Below, in pieces: positions 47,595 through 60,198 of a stretch of DNA of 64,000 bases (within the stretch, counting starts at the first letter, position 1; each line of letters begins with the position of its first letter). Source of the stretch: Anaeramoeba flamelloides (lineage: Eukaryota > Metamonada > Anaeramoebidae). The position numbers and the translations under genes are program-made. The notes beneath the pieces are model-generated. The model worked only from the letters and a program-made list of their open reading frames with translations. It did no database searches and had not been told where the DNA came from. Location: the NCBI GenBank assembly GCA_027625915.1, contig JANTQA010000051.1, positions 6,696,501 to 6,760,500 of the forward strand, read 5' to 3'.

Positions 47595-49340
47595 ACTTTT
47601 TTTTTAAACAATAAAAGGTTTTACTAGTTCTTGAAAAATTGTACAACAACAATTTTTTTTTTTTTTTTAATTGACTACAAATATCAAAATTAATAATTAA
47701 TAATCAATTTTTAAATAATTTTATTTTTTATTTTTTTTATGTGTTTTTTTTTTTTTGTACTTTAAGACGATGAAGGGGCTATTATTTTTGAACTTGCTTT
47801 AATAATTAGAAAATGTTAATAATTAACTTTTATATAAATTCAAATAAACCCCATTCCAAAAATTTGGACACACCCAAAATCAAAAAAGAGCAAAATAAAA
47901 CTCAATTTATTATATTTTTCCAAACCTAATACAAAGCCACATTTAAATTACAGGGTATTAATGTTTTAATAAGTCATCATTTTAATCCAAATAAAATAAA
48001 AAAATATAAAACTCAAAAATAAAAATCAATATGTCCAAAATAATAAAACACGCTGAACAAAAAATGTATTGGTAAATTTGTTGAAATTTACACCAACAAT
48101 TGTTGATCGATCAAACGATAAGATACCATCAACCAATTGTATGTGATTTTTCTATTAAACAAACTCAACACTAACCTTCTACCAACCATCGAAAAAAAAT
48201 TTCGAGATCTAACCAAACAGATTACGTAACTGGAAAAAAGGAAATGAAAACAAATCAAAAAAAGAAAAAAAAATGAAAATAGTTTTAAAATCAAAATTCT
48301 TACTAAATTGAATTTAAAGTGTAATATTGTTATTCTTTCAATTGTTTAAACTTTGTCCAAATTTTTGGAATATAGTTTATTATAACATTCCAAGTTATCA
48401 GGATTTTTTTCTATTATTATTGTTGATTTCAAAAATTTAAATTGATATTTCAAGTTCAAAAATATTTTATTGATTATTTGTTGAAAAAAGCTGAGGATCT
48501 TACAAAAATAATTAGAACCGATATTTTTCATAAACCAGATTACACTTTCATTATTGAATGCTGGGATTGAAGATGATTATAATAAATAAATTTTAACAGT
48601 GGAACAAAATTCTTTTATGATTTATATTTATACTCAATTGATAAGAGAATAAGTATACCTCTAAAGAAAAAAAAAATTCATCAATAAGTTGATCTGAAAT
48701 ATTTTTCTAGTAACAGGATCAAAATTTCATTTTTTTATAAGTAAAATTTAAGTCACTTCTTAATAAAATTTAAGATATTTTATACCATTTTAGAATTTGA
48801 AATTGTAATTTTTGTATACCAGAAAAAATTCTTTCATCTGAACTCAAATTAGAAAAAAAAATTGTAATATCAACTTTTTAATTATCTCCATATTCAACTT
48901 TTTTATCTTCTAAACCCACATTTAATTTTTTTTTCAATAAAAATTATTGGTAGTATTGGAAAGATTGTCTATATTGAAATTTTTTGGTAAAGTAATTTCC
49001 AATAATACCTTTCACCAAAAGATACCCCCATTTTCCAAATTTTTACATATTGAAATTCTGCGTTGAGGGTGATATTTTTTTTTATTTACAAGATGGATTT
49101 TGGATATGTGGAATTGTTTTTATTTTTTTTTCTGACTTGTTTTTTTTTGTTAGAGAGTTCTTCCACTTTTTTTTTTATCATTTTTATTTTTCACAAAAGT
49201 TTATAATAAAAAATGTTGATAAATGATAAAATAAATGAAAATTGTCTTCAAAAAGAACCCATGTTAAATGATTATAGGTGAATGGATTGTGATGAAAATT
49301 GACAAAGGACAACCCTCTAAATTAAAATTCATTTATATCT
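47595..49340. other. Downstream of Ras, repeat K copy
   Basis: Bases about 47855-48160 are repeat K (GGACACACCC word, then TTGGTAAATTTGTT and ACGATAAGATACCATCAA), matching 15030-15200. No gene. Confidence 0.4.
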
Positions 49341-49709
49341 ATATAAACCCTTTTTCAAAAATTGTCACTCACCGGAAATAATAAATTGGAAAAAAAAAAT
49401 TATCCTTTAGTATTCAAGAACAATTAATAACTAAATATGATTTATAATTCACTTTTAAGTCATTCTAAATCTTCAAAAGTCTGATATATTAAAAATTAAA
49501 AAAAATAAGACAAAAAACCGAAAAAATAGTGAGTCACAATTGATGAAATGAGCATTAGGGATTTTTTATTACTGAACTTTCACTGAAAAAAAGTTGAACA
49601 ATAAGATTTTTTATGAATAATTAAATCCATTTTCAAAGACATTACATAGTCGAAATTTTCGTAGTGATTATTCATCTTTTCGAAGATCTCTTTTTTTTTT
49701 CTACATGAT

Positions 49710-49753
<44 letters not shown>

Positions 49754-51651
49754 AAAAAAGAAAAAGAAAAATGTTTCAAAAAAAGAAGAAAATGAAAAAC
49801 AAAAGAAAAACTAAAATTTACAAAATTTGAGAAAATGATTCTGATCCAAAAATTTGAAAATATTTTTTGAAAAAAATACTGGAATAAACGGTCAAAATAA
49901 CCCCCATTAACATTATAAAGCAAGTCAAAATTTTTAAAAAATAGTTTAGATATATAAATATTTGTTTTTCATCTGTGATGAACTACAAATAAGTATTTAG
50001 GTAATCAAGGTATCTGTGGATAATTTCTGAAAAAATATCAATAAAATTTTGCCGTATTAGTCATAAAGCAACCAAAAAGAACTGTCATAAATATATCAAT
50101 TTACACAAATAATTTTTTTTTTAAAATCAATAATTTATATATATATATAAACTTTGTTTTAGTTAACGGTAAGAGCCATTTTTTCAAATATCAATTATTT
50201 TTAATATTTAGCTTTGAAGAATAAATAAGAAAAACGCAGAAGAATACACATCAAAGAATTGTTGATACCCGTATAGGAAAAAATTTCTAAATCAATAGAT
50301 TTTCTGAAAATTGAAAATCTTCGAAATTCTTTTTATATAATTGAAAAAAAAACAAATTTTTCATAAAAATTTCAATTGAAGATTAATAAAATTCGAATCG
50401 AAATAAATTGGATTTTTCTTTAATCATTTTTACTGTTTCAATAATATTAAATTAAAAAGTTTTTTTTCTAAATAACTATCGATCTTTTTATAAAAAAAAA
50501 TGTAAATTAATTACCTATTATAAATATATAGATATATATATATATATATGTATATAAGTAAAATGAGAAAAAATTTCTTCATTTTAAAATTACCAAAACA
50601 AATTACTTCTTCTAATATCGATTCAATCTCTTTAAACACACGTAATTGACTCACTCCAACTAGGTACCATTTGACCAGAAAAGGGATTATATATATATAT
50701 ATATATATACGTATACGTAAATGCTTTTGTGACTGCACCTCTGCATAAATACTTGAATAATTGTTTCCCCAATAACACCTGTATTTAATTTAGACCAATT
50801 TGAAAATAAGAAATTTTAAAACTTCTGAATTTCGAGAAAAGTGTCTGTTGTGGAGAATCCAAATCTGGAAAAAAAAAAAAAAAAAATTTTGTTGTACAAA
50901 GCATAAAAATAAATTGAAAAATCTGAATAAAAAAAAAGTAACATTATTATAAAAATTTTAAAAATATTTACCAGACAAAAAAACTGTTAAACTCATCATA
51001 TATTATTAGAATATACTAAAACACATTTTAATTGGGGTAATAAAACTGTAATGAAATAAAATTGTGTTTTCCAAAGTTAAAAAGCCAGGTCTAGAAACGA
51101 GAGCAAAAATAGAATGCATGAAACTTTGATATCTTTAATTACAGTAAAGTTTATCAAGAAATCAAATTAGATAAAAATTAAGAATCAATAAGGACTGGGT
51201 GTGTTAAAAGTATATTAAAATAGTCATGATTAGAATTGAGTTTAAAAAAGATATTTTTAAAACATTTTACCACTTTTTTTGAAAATACAACAATTCCAAC
51301 CTTGCCTTGAAAATTCATTAAACACCAAAATTTATTTTCTTTTATAAAGTTTGATTCTTAATAATATACTGTAAAATAATTTTGAAAATTTATCATAAAC
51401 CATAAATAATATCATATAAGTAAAACAAAATTGTGTAATCCATTTTTGACTTGAAAATTGACAAAAAAATTACAAAAAAAAATTAGATTTTTTTTTTTTA
51501 TATTATTATTGAAAAAGTGTAAATTATACTCTAGTTAACCTTATACTTAAATTCCATTTCAGAAATTTGGGCGTGAAATCATATATTCCCCGATTACCAA
51601 CCAATAACAATAATTTAATACTATCACATTTTCAAATTATTTCATTTAGAT
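49340..51651. other. Gene-free stretch with repeat H and simple sequence
   Basis: Bases about 49340-49940 resemble 56340-56900 and in part 63650-63870 (ACCCTTTTTCAAAAA..., GGAATAATAAA, TATAAAGC(A/C)AG). A purine tract fills 49718-49780. TA microsatellites lie at about 50528-50555 and 50688-50710. Bases 50180-50420 are another copy of the old repeat at 8620. Confidence 0.4.
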
Positions 51652-51925
51652 TTATTTTTTTTTTAACTTATTCAGAAATACCAATCTATATTTTTCATAG
51701 GAAGGAAATACCCATAAAAAATGATCAATATTTTCTGTAATTTCTTTCTGTTTATACTTTAAACATAAAGGACAAAATTTATTTAAATTTTTACTAATTT
51801 CATAGTAATATCTATTTAAGCATTTAGTAAATGTTCTGAATTTTAGAATTTTTGAGCTTGAGGGATGACTTAAATGTTTTTGAGTTTTAAATAAATAATT
51901 TTGAGATTTTATTATTGTGAAATAT
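51652..51925 (-). mobile_element. LINE remnant: C-terminal zinc-knuckle of a non-LTR reverse transcriptase
   Basis: The minus-strand frame ends in TAA at 51652-51654 and reads FRTFTKCLNRYYYEI, then CPLC (about 51763-51774), a Lys/Glu spacer ENIDHFLWVFPSYEKYRLVF, and a basic end. The spacing C-x2-C...H...P-x-Y-x3-R is the zinc-binding motif that follows the reverse transcriptase in many LINEs. It lacks a recognisable polymerase core, so it is a 3-prime fragment. A Lys-rich minus frame at 52304-52504, beyond a hairpin repeat, may be more of the same element but has no diagnostic motif. Confidence 0.7.
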
Positions 51926-51944
51926 TTTTTGGGAGTGTACTGTC

Positions 51945-52255
51945 AAGTGCCTAGGTTTTCTTGAGGTTTTTTGTTTTATTTGTTAATTTTTCTAGGTTTT
52001 TTTTTTACTTTAGAAATAAACTGAACATTTATTAAAATTTTCTGTTTATTTCTAAAGTAAAAAAAACCTAACGAAAATCTATTGATTTTCTAAATAAATA
52101 GAAAACTCAAAAAAAAACAAACGAAAATTTATTGATTTTCCAAATAAACAGAAAACTCAAGAAAACTTAACGGCGATTTTCCGAAATTCAAAAGAATTGA
52201 GTAAAATCTGTGTTTTAACTCCATTCGTTTAAATTTCGGAAAACCTAACGACACT
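51945..52255. repeat. Hairpin repeat F, copy 4, next to the LINE remnant
   Basis: TGCCTAGGTTTTCTTGAGG ... TAGGTTTTTTTTTACTTTAG ... AACCTAACGAAAATCTATTG ... GAAAACTCAAGAAAACTTAACGG, the same blocks as the copies at 21400, 36100 and 38637. It sits directly upstream of the LINE fragment and may have inserted into it. Confidence 0.55.
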
Positions 52256-52509
52256 TCCACTTGTAGAATTCAACATCCCATTATATGTGTATTTTATGTT
52301 TGTTTATTTTGATTCAATACTATCTTTTAAATTCCAATTGATTTTATTATTTATTCTTGGGTTAAATTTTAGTAATTTTTCTAAATTATTCAGAGATAAA
52401 TTTTTTACTTTCTTTTTGAATTTAAATTTCTTTTTATTTACGGAAAGTATCATATTTTCGATTTTAAATTCTGAAAAAAATCCTTTTTTAATGTAGATCT
52501 TCAATTTCC

Positions 52510-53448
52510 AAAATTGTAAAAATCAAATGTCTAAACAATTTAAATATAATGATTCAAAAACACTTTCAATTTTCTATGTGAAATCATATTTTAGAAATTT
52601 AATTTTAGTCAACAATTTTTATCTTACGACACTTGTGTTTACATAAAAAATAATAAAAAAAATTTACTTCATTTTTATTTTCCTTTTCCATTTCAAATAG
52701 GGATCTCAAATGTCAACTTATTCTTTGGGAACTTATATTTAGAAAACAAAGATAAGGAAGTGAAAATTTTATCCCCTTTACAAAGATTTTCCAATATAAA
52801 AATAAAAATTTTTATTCCAAGATCTCAACTTATTTTTTTTTAAATATAAAGTTGGAAAAGCTGAAAGATCGTTTCAAAACAAAGTGAAAATTTATGTTTT
52901 GTTTCCCTCAAAATATTTTTTACGAATTAAAAGTTGAAAAAACATCAAGATCTTCACAAAATTCCTTAAATATGATGATTCTCGAGATTTAATTCAGCTT
53001 CCTGATTGAACGTTATATCAAAATTTTAAATTAGAAAAATTTGATTTTAAAAGTCTTATGCAAATACCAATATGATAAAAATTGAAATTTTTCTTTCATA
53101 AAAGAAAATTATAAAATCATAAAATATTCTCATTTTAGTTCTTAATATTAATCATCTTTGATGACGACTTTTTCTTTGAAGATTTGTTAGACAACCAATC
53201 TGCATTCTTATAAATTTTTGTGGTATCCTTCAAACATCGATATGAATAAAAAAATTGAAAAAATAATATAAAAACCGAGAAATTGTGGTATTTAGATATG
53301 AGAATACCCAATATAACGTTTATTTTTAGCGGAAAGATAAAGAAAAAAATGTGCTAAAAAGGTTTTTGTTATCATTAAAAATAAGAGAAAAAAATAATAA
53401 TTGTTGAGTCCAACGATCTTTTCCAAAAATAATTCAAAAAGTTTATGA
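52510..53448. other. Intergenic
   Basis: No gene or repeat that I can support. Confidence 0.4.
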
Positions 53449-53482
53449 ATGTGAATTTGGTTGTTTTTTTGGTTTTGCACTC

Positions 53483-54329
53483 TTACTTTTCCTCAGTTTT
53501 TTCTTCTTTTTTCTCTTCCTCGATTTTTTCTTCTTTTTTCTCTTCTTCCTTAACTTCTTCTTTTTCTTTTTCTTTTTCTTCTTCTTTTTTTTTTCTTCTT
53601 CTTCTTCTTTTTCTACTTTTTCTTCTTTTTCTTCTTTTACTTCTTTTTCTTCAATTTCTTTTTCTTTTTCTTCTTCTTCTTCCTCAGAATTTTCAACATT
53701 CTCAAAGTTTTCCTTTGTTTTTGATTAGAGTTATTTATTTAAAAAGTGAAAAAAAGGAATGAAAAAAAAAAAGAAAATTCAGTCTAATTCGAATGTATGG
53801 GATTTACATTTATCTTCTTGTCTTTTTTTTTTTAAACACCAAAAAGAAAAAGAAAGAAAGAAAGAAAGAAAAAAAGAAAGAAGAAGAAAAAAATAAAAAA
53901 AAAACAAAAGAAGGAATCAAGAATTACATAGTCATTGAGATCGAGGTTCATAGGGTTTTCTTCAGAGTCGTCTGAGCCCTCTGAGCTTTCGTCACTTTCG
54001 TCAACATATTTGTCCCAATCTACTTTGATCCAATGTTTTTTCCCGTCTTTACATAAATATTTCCAATATTTGGCTGTTACGTCTTTTTTTGTAATTAAGA
54101 AGTCAACATAACGATCCTTAATAGACCATTTGGAAGTTTTTGGATCAACTTCATTGCTAAATTCAATTTCAAAGCCATAAGCGATTTTGTTAATGGATCC
54201 AACACCTTTAAATGAAAAATGTGTGGTTGTTAAATTGATTTTTTCATCTTTAACATCGGTTAGGAGGACTTTTAAGTAAATGAACTTTTTTCGTTGACAC
54301 CAAATTACGTTTGGAACTCTTGTTGTCAT
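53483..54329 (-). CDS. p23/Sba1-type Hsp90 co-chaperone
   Basis: Exon 1 is 54329-53928 (134 codons, phase 0), then a GTAATT donor and an acceptor CAAAG at 53713, with exon 2 from 53712. Residues start MTTRVPNVIWCQRKKFIYLK. They follow the CS-domain pattern throughout: W-x-Q-R, FSFKGVG, EFSNEVDPKTSKW, YWKYLCKDGKKHWIKVDWDK, then an acidic tail with ENPMNLDLNDY, as in p23. The family binds the ATP-closed Hsp90 dimer through the CS domain and slows ATP hydrolysis. Exon 2 begins ENFENVENSEEEEE. At an A10 run (53585-53594) the frame as read becomes Lys-rich and stops at 53449. With a one-base shift it stays acidic (Glu/Lys) and ends at TAA 53483-53485. I list the acidic end because p23 tails are acidic. 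A GTAAGA donor overlaps that stop, so another exon is possible. Confidence 0.85.
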
Positions 54330-54993
54330 AAGATGATAAATTTAAATAATTAATAAAAAGGGAAAAAATAAAAAATGATCCGTTCTTGTTAGCAAATAGA
54401 TTTCAGAATTTGATTCAAATGAATACCAACCAGAACTATACAAAATATTTTACATATTCTTGCTTTTTGTAAAGCCAAAACTACATTTTTCAATGAATCA
54501 TCATATTCACTTGTTTTTTTTGATTATTTCTTGACGAAAATTATTAAGGAGGAAAGTTTTAAAGGAATTCTCCTTCTACATTTCAATTCTAATCACTAAT
54601 GTGAGTTCGGGTTATTTGAAGATTTTCTTGTTAGATTTGTCAAAAGTGAAAATTTTTGTTTTTTATTTTTTGTTGTAAAAGAAATAGAACAATATTTTCA
54701 TACAGCTTGCCAAAAAAAGGTTTTTAAAGATCATGTGGAAATTTTAAATTTTTAATACTGAAAAGAAGATTCAATTATTCGATTGCCTTTTTAGAATTGG
54801 GAACTTTGATGTTTTCTATTATTTATTGAGATGGGGTTTTTTTTTGAAAACTGTATGAAAATTTTGATCTTTTTATTTTGTAATTAACAGTAAATATAAA
54901 CTTTATTGTAGTTGACGAAAAAACTTGTGTTGGGAGTATAAAACTCCAAGTGCTATTTAAAGTTGTGAATAGTTTTCCTATTCTTTTCGCTAT
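54330..54993. other. Intergenic upstream of p23
   Basis: Likely p23 promoter region; nothing distinct seen. Confidence 0.4.
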
Positions 54994-54995
54994 TA

Positions 54996-55188
54996 CAGTC
55001 AGTTCCACTTTTGAAGCACAAACTTCAACGAAATTAAAGGCACAATATAAATCTCAAATTAAGACACAAAATTTAGATTCTAGTAAAATAATTTAAAGAA
55101 AAAAAATCCTAATTTTGTTCTTTAATTATAGATTTTTTTATGATTTAAATTTAGTCGAAAGTTTGTGCCTTAAATTTGAAATTGACTG
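54996..55188. mobile_element. Tc1/mariner-like MITE, family A
   Basis: 193 bp, CAGTCAGTTCCACTTTTGAA...AAATTGACTG, TA on both sides. A few bases are missing relative to the 197-bp copies and the right arm is more diverged, so it is older. Confidence 0.85.
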
Positions 55189-55190
55189 TA

Positions 55191-58100
55191 ATTATCAAAG
55201 TTTATTCAATTGTAAGCCAAAGATCTGATCAATTTTGAAGAAAAACAATTGATATTTTAAGAAAATTTATAAATTATGAATGGAATTTGTTTCAAAATCC
55301 TTTTTAATTTTCAAATTAATTGAAAAATTTTATGAAGTGTAAATATTATTTTCCAGTCAAAAATTGGATGAACAATTGACTTTATTTTTTGAGAAAAAAT
55401 TTCCAATTTGATCTTTCATTTTAAGAACTTTCTTTTTAAATCATAGAACTTTAATAAACCAAACACAAATTCAAGTATAGGTTATTATGATTTTTTTGTT
55501 CATTTGACTGTAGAGGGATTTGATAAAAAAAATAAAAAATTGATTTTAAATATAATTTACAGGCTTAAAATAAAGTATATGTGAATTATTTTAATAACTT
55601 TAAAGCGTATTTCTCACAAGTAAATCCCATGAAAAAGCAATTAAAAAGATTATTATTCAATTAGTTTTTCGTTTCATTATGTAATTAATTTTGATGATTA
55701 ATTTTACAATGAAAATAAATAATTTCATAATAACATAAAACTACTCTTGGTCACAAGGAGATATTTTGTGGATATTTTAAAAAAGAACCAAAATATAAAA
55801 AACAAAAAAAATTCATAAAAATTGACGTTTTATTAAAAAAAGATATCTTAATCTTTGAATATAAGATCCTACATTATCCTGACTAACTTGAATATTGAGG
55901 TTTATCAAGTCATTTTTTCAAATTTTTTTGTAGTAAAAATCTATAAAAAAGTTTTTCTAAAAAACAAAAAACCTAAAAACTTGATACAAAATTTAGATCA
56001 TTTCCCATCGGAATAACATAAATATGAAAGATATCGAAATAATTGGAATTAGTCTATCAAAATTAACATAGGCGAAATCATTGAATCCAAGATATTGGAC
56101 AGAATAAAGCAATAAAAAAAAAAACCACAAACCGATAAGATCTTTTACCAATAACAATAAAATTCATGAATCTTCCAGATGGTTTTTTTTTTTGATAATT
56201 TCAAATCAAATAAGACGCTTCTCAGATTAAAAAATACCAGTATTACTCCATTTGGTATCATCCTACCGAAATCTTTTATTTTCTCTGGTTTTTTCTTCTC
56301 TTCTTTTATTTTATCTTTTATTTCTTATTATATACATATAAATCCCATTTCAAAAAAAGTTACCTAATTGGAATAATAAAATGAAAAAAAAATAATAAAT
56401 TTTGTATTCAACAACAACTAATTATTTAATCTTATTATTAATCCACTTTTCAAATATTCTAAACAATTAAAAGTATCTTTTCTTTGAAAATTAAAAAAAA
56501 ATAAAGATATAAAAATGTTTAACAATTTTTGTAATTAGTATTATGTGTTTTTTATAACATTTAAAATTTCACTATAAAAAGGTTAAAATCAAGAATATTT
56601 TTTACTAATAATTTAAATCATTTTTAAAGGAATTATATAGTATCATATTTCATAACGTTTATTAGTCTTTTTGTTGAGCTTTTTCTCCCAACTTTAGGAT
56701 CAAAAAAAAAAAAAAGTAAAAAAGGAAATCTCAAAAAATTCAAGAAATTAGTGAAAAATTTTCATATGTTAGAATTGAAATTTTGATTGATAATTTTATA
56801 CAATAAAACCAATCAAAAATACCACCAACAGTCTTATAAAGCCAGCTAACATTTTTGTAAAATACTTTGAATATAAACCTTAAAACCACGTAATATCCAC
56901 AAGCATTAAAAACAAATTTTTGAATTTGAATTGTTTAGAAAAGGTTATAAGATATAGTAATTTATAAAAAATTGTCTTAGAAAAAAAATTAAATAATTAA
57001 AAATTTATAGGTACATGTATTAAAAAAATAAATTGTAAAATTATCAACATTTATAAATTTTTACTTGATGCTTTGATTTTATTATTTTCATCCAATTTTT
57101 TTTTATTTTTTGACAAGTTTATCAAAACATCAAAAAATTCTTGTTTTTTTTAATAATTAAAACACATCATACCTTACTGGAAATTTTTTGGTTTGGGCCC
57201 TTTTTACCCCGAAATTGTCTAAAATATTTGATGAAATAATTTATTCATTACAATAGAGATTTTGAGATCGCATAGAAATTTTGTTTTGTATATTGACTTC
57301 CATTCAATGTCAACAAAAATATTTGATTATAAATAATTAAAAAACTAAATTAAATTTGAAAAATAAAATAATCTTTTTTTTCATTGCAAAATTTTGCAAG
57401 TTTTTCCAACAAGAATTTTTCTAATTAAAATTATTTGGGAAATACTTTGAGAGTCAGATTAATATTTGATTTTTTTTTTTAATTTTTAATATTTTTTTAA
57501 TTTTGACTTTTGATCATCTAGACATAAAATTAACAATATTATTGAATAAGAGCCCATAGATAAAAAATAATAATTTTCCAAGATCTGTATTAATTTAGAT
57601 TGAAAAGTTCAATTTTCACAAAGATTTTTTTCAAATCGTTACTAAATACAAAAATCAAAAAAAAAAAAACAATTAATTTTTGAAGATTATTTTATTATCT
57701 TTGAATAATATTTCAAAATATATTTTTTATTTTTTTTAAATTAACGGGATGATTACTCTATCTATTAAACCAATTTTTTTTTTTTCTTGATTTAATTTAA
57801 ATGGATTTTCAAAATTAAATTTCTTTACAACTTTTTTGTTTTTTTTTTCTTTTTTAGAAGTATTTTACATATAGTTTAAATGGAAATTTTAGAAAATTAT
57901 TCATATTTTAGTTTTAATTTTGTCCTAAAGAAATAAATTTCATTTTTCATTAGATTTAATATTTATTGAAATTTTATCTAAAAAAAATGTTTCAGTAATA
58001 TATTTTTTATTTTTTATTTTTTTATCATAAAATTAACAACTTTATCTGATAGTTATTATTAATAAATCAATGTATTGCGTTTTGAATTACTATTATTATC

Positions 58101-58600
58101 AGAAAATTTCGAATTTAAAAATAAAAACAAAAATAGGGAGACTCTTTAAAGAAAATTGTAAAAATGAATAATTATTATTTTTCAAAAATAAAAAAATGTA
58201 AAGAAAAAAAATTTTTTTATTGATTAATATTTTATTTCAAAAATTTAGAGAAGTGAAAAAAAAAAAAATTATTTTTAAGAATTTCATTTCTCAAATCGAA
58301 AATTTAATATTATTTATCTAAAAATTTATTGATTTTTTTTGAGAATTATTGTTTTAATTTCAGAGGTTTTTCTACAAGAAAAATCCTCAAAATATTTTTG
58401 AAGAATAAAATAAAAGGAAAAAAGAGAAAAGAATAAAGAAAAAAGAAGGATTGAAAAAGAAACTAAAAAAAAAAAAATGTATTTGATTGAAATAAAAAGG
58501 AATTGAATTAATTTTAAATAATAATAAGAAAAAAAAAAAAAAATAAAATTAAAAAAAAAAAAAAAAAAACGAGAAATTATATATCAAATAATTAAAAACA
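55191..58600. other. Gene-free stretch, repeat H copy and A-runs
   Basis: Bases about 56340-56900 belong to repeat H (also at 49340 and 63650). The last part, downstream of the ArfGAP stop (about 58440-58570), is almost pure A with several long runs. No supported gene. Confidence 0.4.
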
Positions 58601-58605
58601 TTCAT

Positions 58606-60198
58606 TTAAAAGTCCTTCCATCCCTTTTCAAACCAATCTTCTTCCTCCTCTTCCACCACTGTCTCTTTCTCGTCCCCCACCACTTGCTCTTCTTCCACTT
58701 CAAGGACCCTTTTTACTTTTTCTTTTATTTTCATTTGATTTTTCGTTGACTCGTGGTTATTCGAAGTTGTTTTGTTTTTGTTTCCAAAACTCTCGCGATT
58801 TTGGGAACCATTTCCACCATTTGAAATTTTTTGAAAGGACTTTTGATAATTATTGTGTGTGCTATATTGTTGCTGAGAATTGTTGTGGTATATATTAGAA
58901 TTGTCATAAGAGCTATTGCTTGTGTTGCTATTGGTACTCCCTTTTTCTTCATCAAAAAACTTCATTATATTTGATCCCCAGCCTTTAGCCGAATGGAATA
59001 ACTTTTTGCTTTCCCCTGATAAAAAATTAATAGCAGTTGAAGCCTTTTGTTGGACCTCATCCCAATCGGGAAGCATATTATTATTTTTATTATTCATATT
59101 ATTATTTTCATTTGAGAATTGTGAATTATTTCTGGATTGAGAATTAAATTGTGGCTGCTTTCCATAAACTTTGTTTTGGTTATAAACGTTATTATTCAGG
59201 CTTTTTGAAGTTTTTAAATTGTTTTTGTGCATATTTTTGTGCTTTGGTTTCCTTGATGACTTTTGTTCTAATTCTTTTTCGAATTCCTCAAAAAATCCCC
59301 ACCCGTCATTGTCATTGTCATTGTCATTGTCGTTCTCATTATCACTATCATTTTCATTCTTCAAATTCTTATTATTATCTATTTTGTCTTCACTTTTTTT
59401 TATTTCGTGCTTTTTTTGGATCACTTCTTCCTCCGACGAAAATGAAGAATCTTCCTCAAAATTTGGCACCGATCTCGATTTGCTATACACACCAAGAGAC
59501 ATACCAGAGCTATTTCTTCTCGAATTGAAAAGTATTTTATTTTTATTTCTCGAAAGCGGTTGAGAACGAGACAAATAATCGCTATCTTTGCGAATATTGG
59601 AGACCTTCGGGTTCTTCAAATAATTCGTATTTGTTTGTAATTGCTTATTGTGTGTTTTATTAACATTATTATTTTTGCTTGTTTCTTTGAATTGCTCTTG
59701 GAAAAAATCTTGTTCTTTTTCTTTGATTTTTTTCTGAGTCGTTTGTTTTTTTTGTTGTGTTTTTTTGGAATTATTTGGAATCCCTTTTTTTGAAGTGCAA
59801 ATAAGCGTATTATAAATTTCATCATTTTTACAAACCTTGTCTAATTTGTCTTTGTATACTTTCGCGGCTCGAGACTGGTATTTTTTACGTTGGTTTGGCT
59901 CTTTATGAAGATGGGATTTTTTAAACTGGTTCATCAAATTTTTATTCCCACCAAGCTCCATCCTCCTTAACTGTTCAGGGCTCCATGTGTCCAAAGTACA
60001 GGATCGAACAAAACTTAGATGCACACCTAAAGATCGATGAACACCGGCACATTCGATACACAAAAATGTCCCATAAGTGACAGTCGCCCATGAATTGTCC
60101 TTCATCCCACAATCAATGCACATACTGTTGCCTTGTTGTGCTCGAATCCTCCGTAAGACTTGTTTGTAATTTTTATATTTTTCAATCACTGAACTCAT
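58606..60198 (-). CDS. ArfGAP, ArfGAP1-like
   Basis: Single-exon frame of 530 residues from the ATG at 60198 (MSSVIEKYKNYKQVLRRIRA); an upstream in-frame extension lacks an ATG and is Phe-rich, so this start is preferred. The zinc finger is C27-x2-C30-x16-C47-x2-C50, followed by HRSLGVHLSFVRS with the catalytic arginine R55, then SPEQLRRMELGGN. This domain stimulates GTP hydrolysis on Arf and so controls COPI coat cycling at the Golgi. The middle is low-complexity Asn/Lys/Asp, including a short Asn-Asp repeat (about 59310-59340). A later segment (DWDEVQQKASTAINFLSG ... LFHSAKGWGSNIMKFF) could be an amphipathic lipid-packing helix as in ArfGAP1, and the end EEEEDWFEKGWKDF is an acidic Trp motif like coat-binding tails. 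Single-copy and intact. Confidence 0.9.
   Translation of the reverse strand: MSSVIEKYKNYKQVLRRIRAQQGNSMCIDCGMKDNSWATVTYGTFLCIECAGVHRSLGVHLSFVRSCTLDTWSPEQLRRMELGGNKNLMNQFKKSHLHKEPNQRKKYQSRAAKVYKDKLDKVCKNDEIYNTLICTSKKGIPNNSKKTQQKKQTTQKKIKEKEQDFFQEQFKETSKNNNVNKTHNKQLQTNTNYLKNPKVSNIRKDSDYLSRSQPLSRNKNKILFNSRRNSSGMSLGVYSKSRSVPNFEEDSSFSSEEEVIQKKHEIKKSEDKIDNNKNLKNENDSDNENDNDNDNDNDGWGFFEEFEKELEQKSSRKPKHKNMHKNNLKTSKSLNNNVYNQNKVYGKQPQFNSQSRNNSQFSNENNNMNNKNNNMLPDWDEVQQKASTAINFLSGESKKLFHSAKGWGSNIMKFFDEEKGSTNSNTSNSSYDNSNIYHNNSQQQYSTHNNYQKSFQKISNGGNGSQNRESFGNKNKTTSNNHESTKNQMKIKEKVKRVLEVEEEQVVGDEKETVVEEEEEDWFEKGWKDF

Noticed and set aside
49672-49923. Minus-strand frame with a Phe run
   Set aside because: Translation of a poly-A/purine tract; no motif.
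53445-53762. Ser/Phe/Leu-rich plus-strand frame
   Set aside because: It is the complement of the Glu/Lys-coding second exon of p23.
58731-59563. Several frames on both strands inside the ArfGAP region
   Set aside because: Shadows of the 530-residue ArfGAP frame, including His/Ser-rich strings produced by its Asn-Asp microsatellite.
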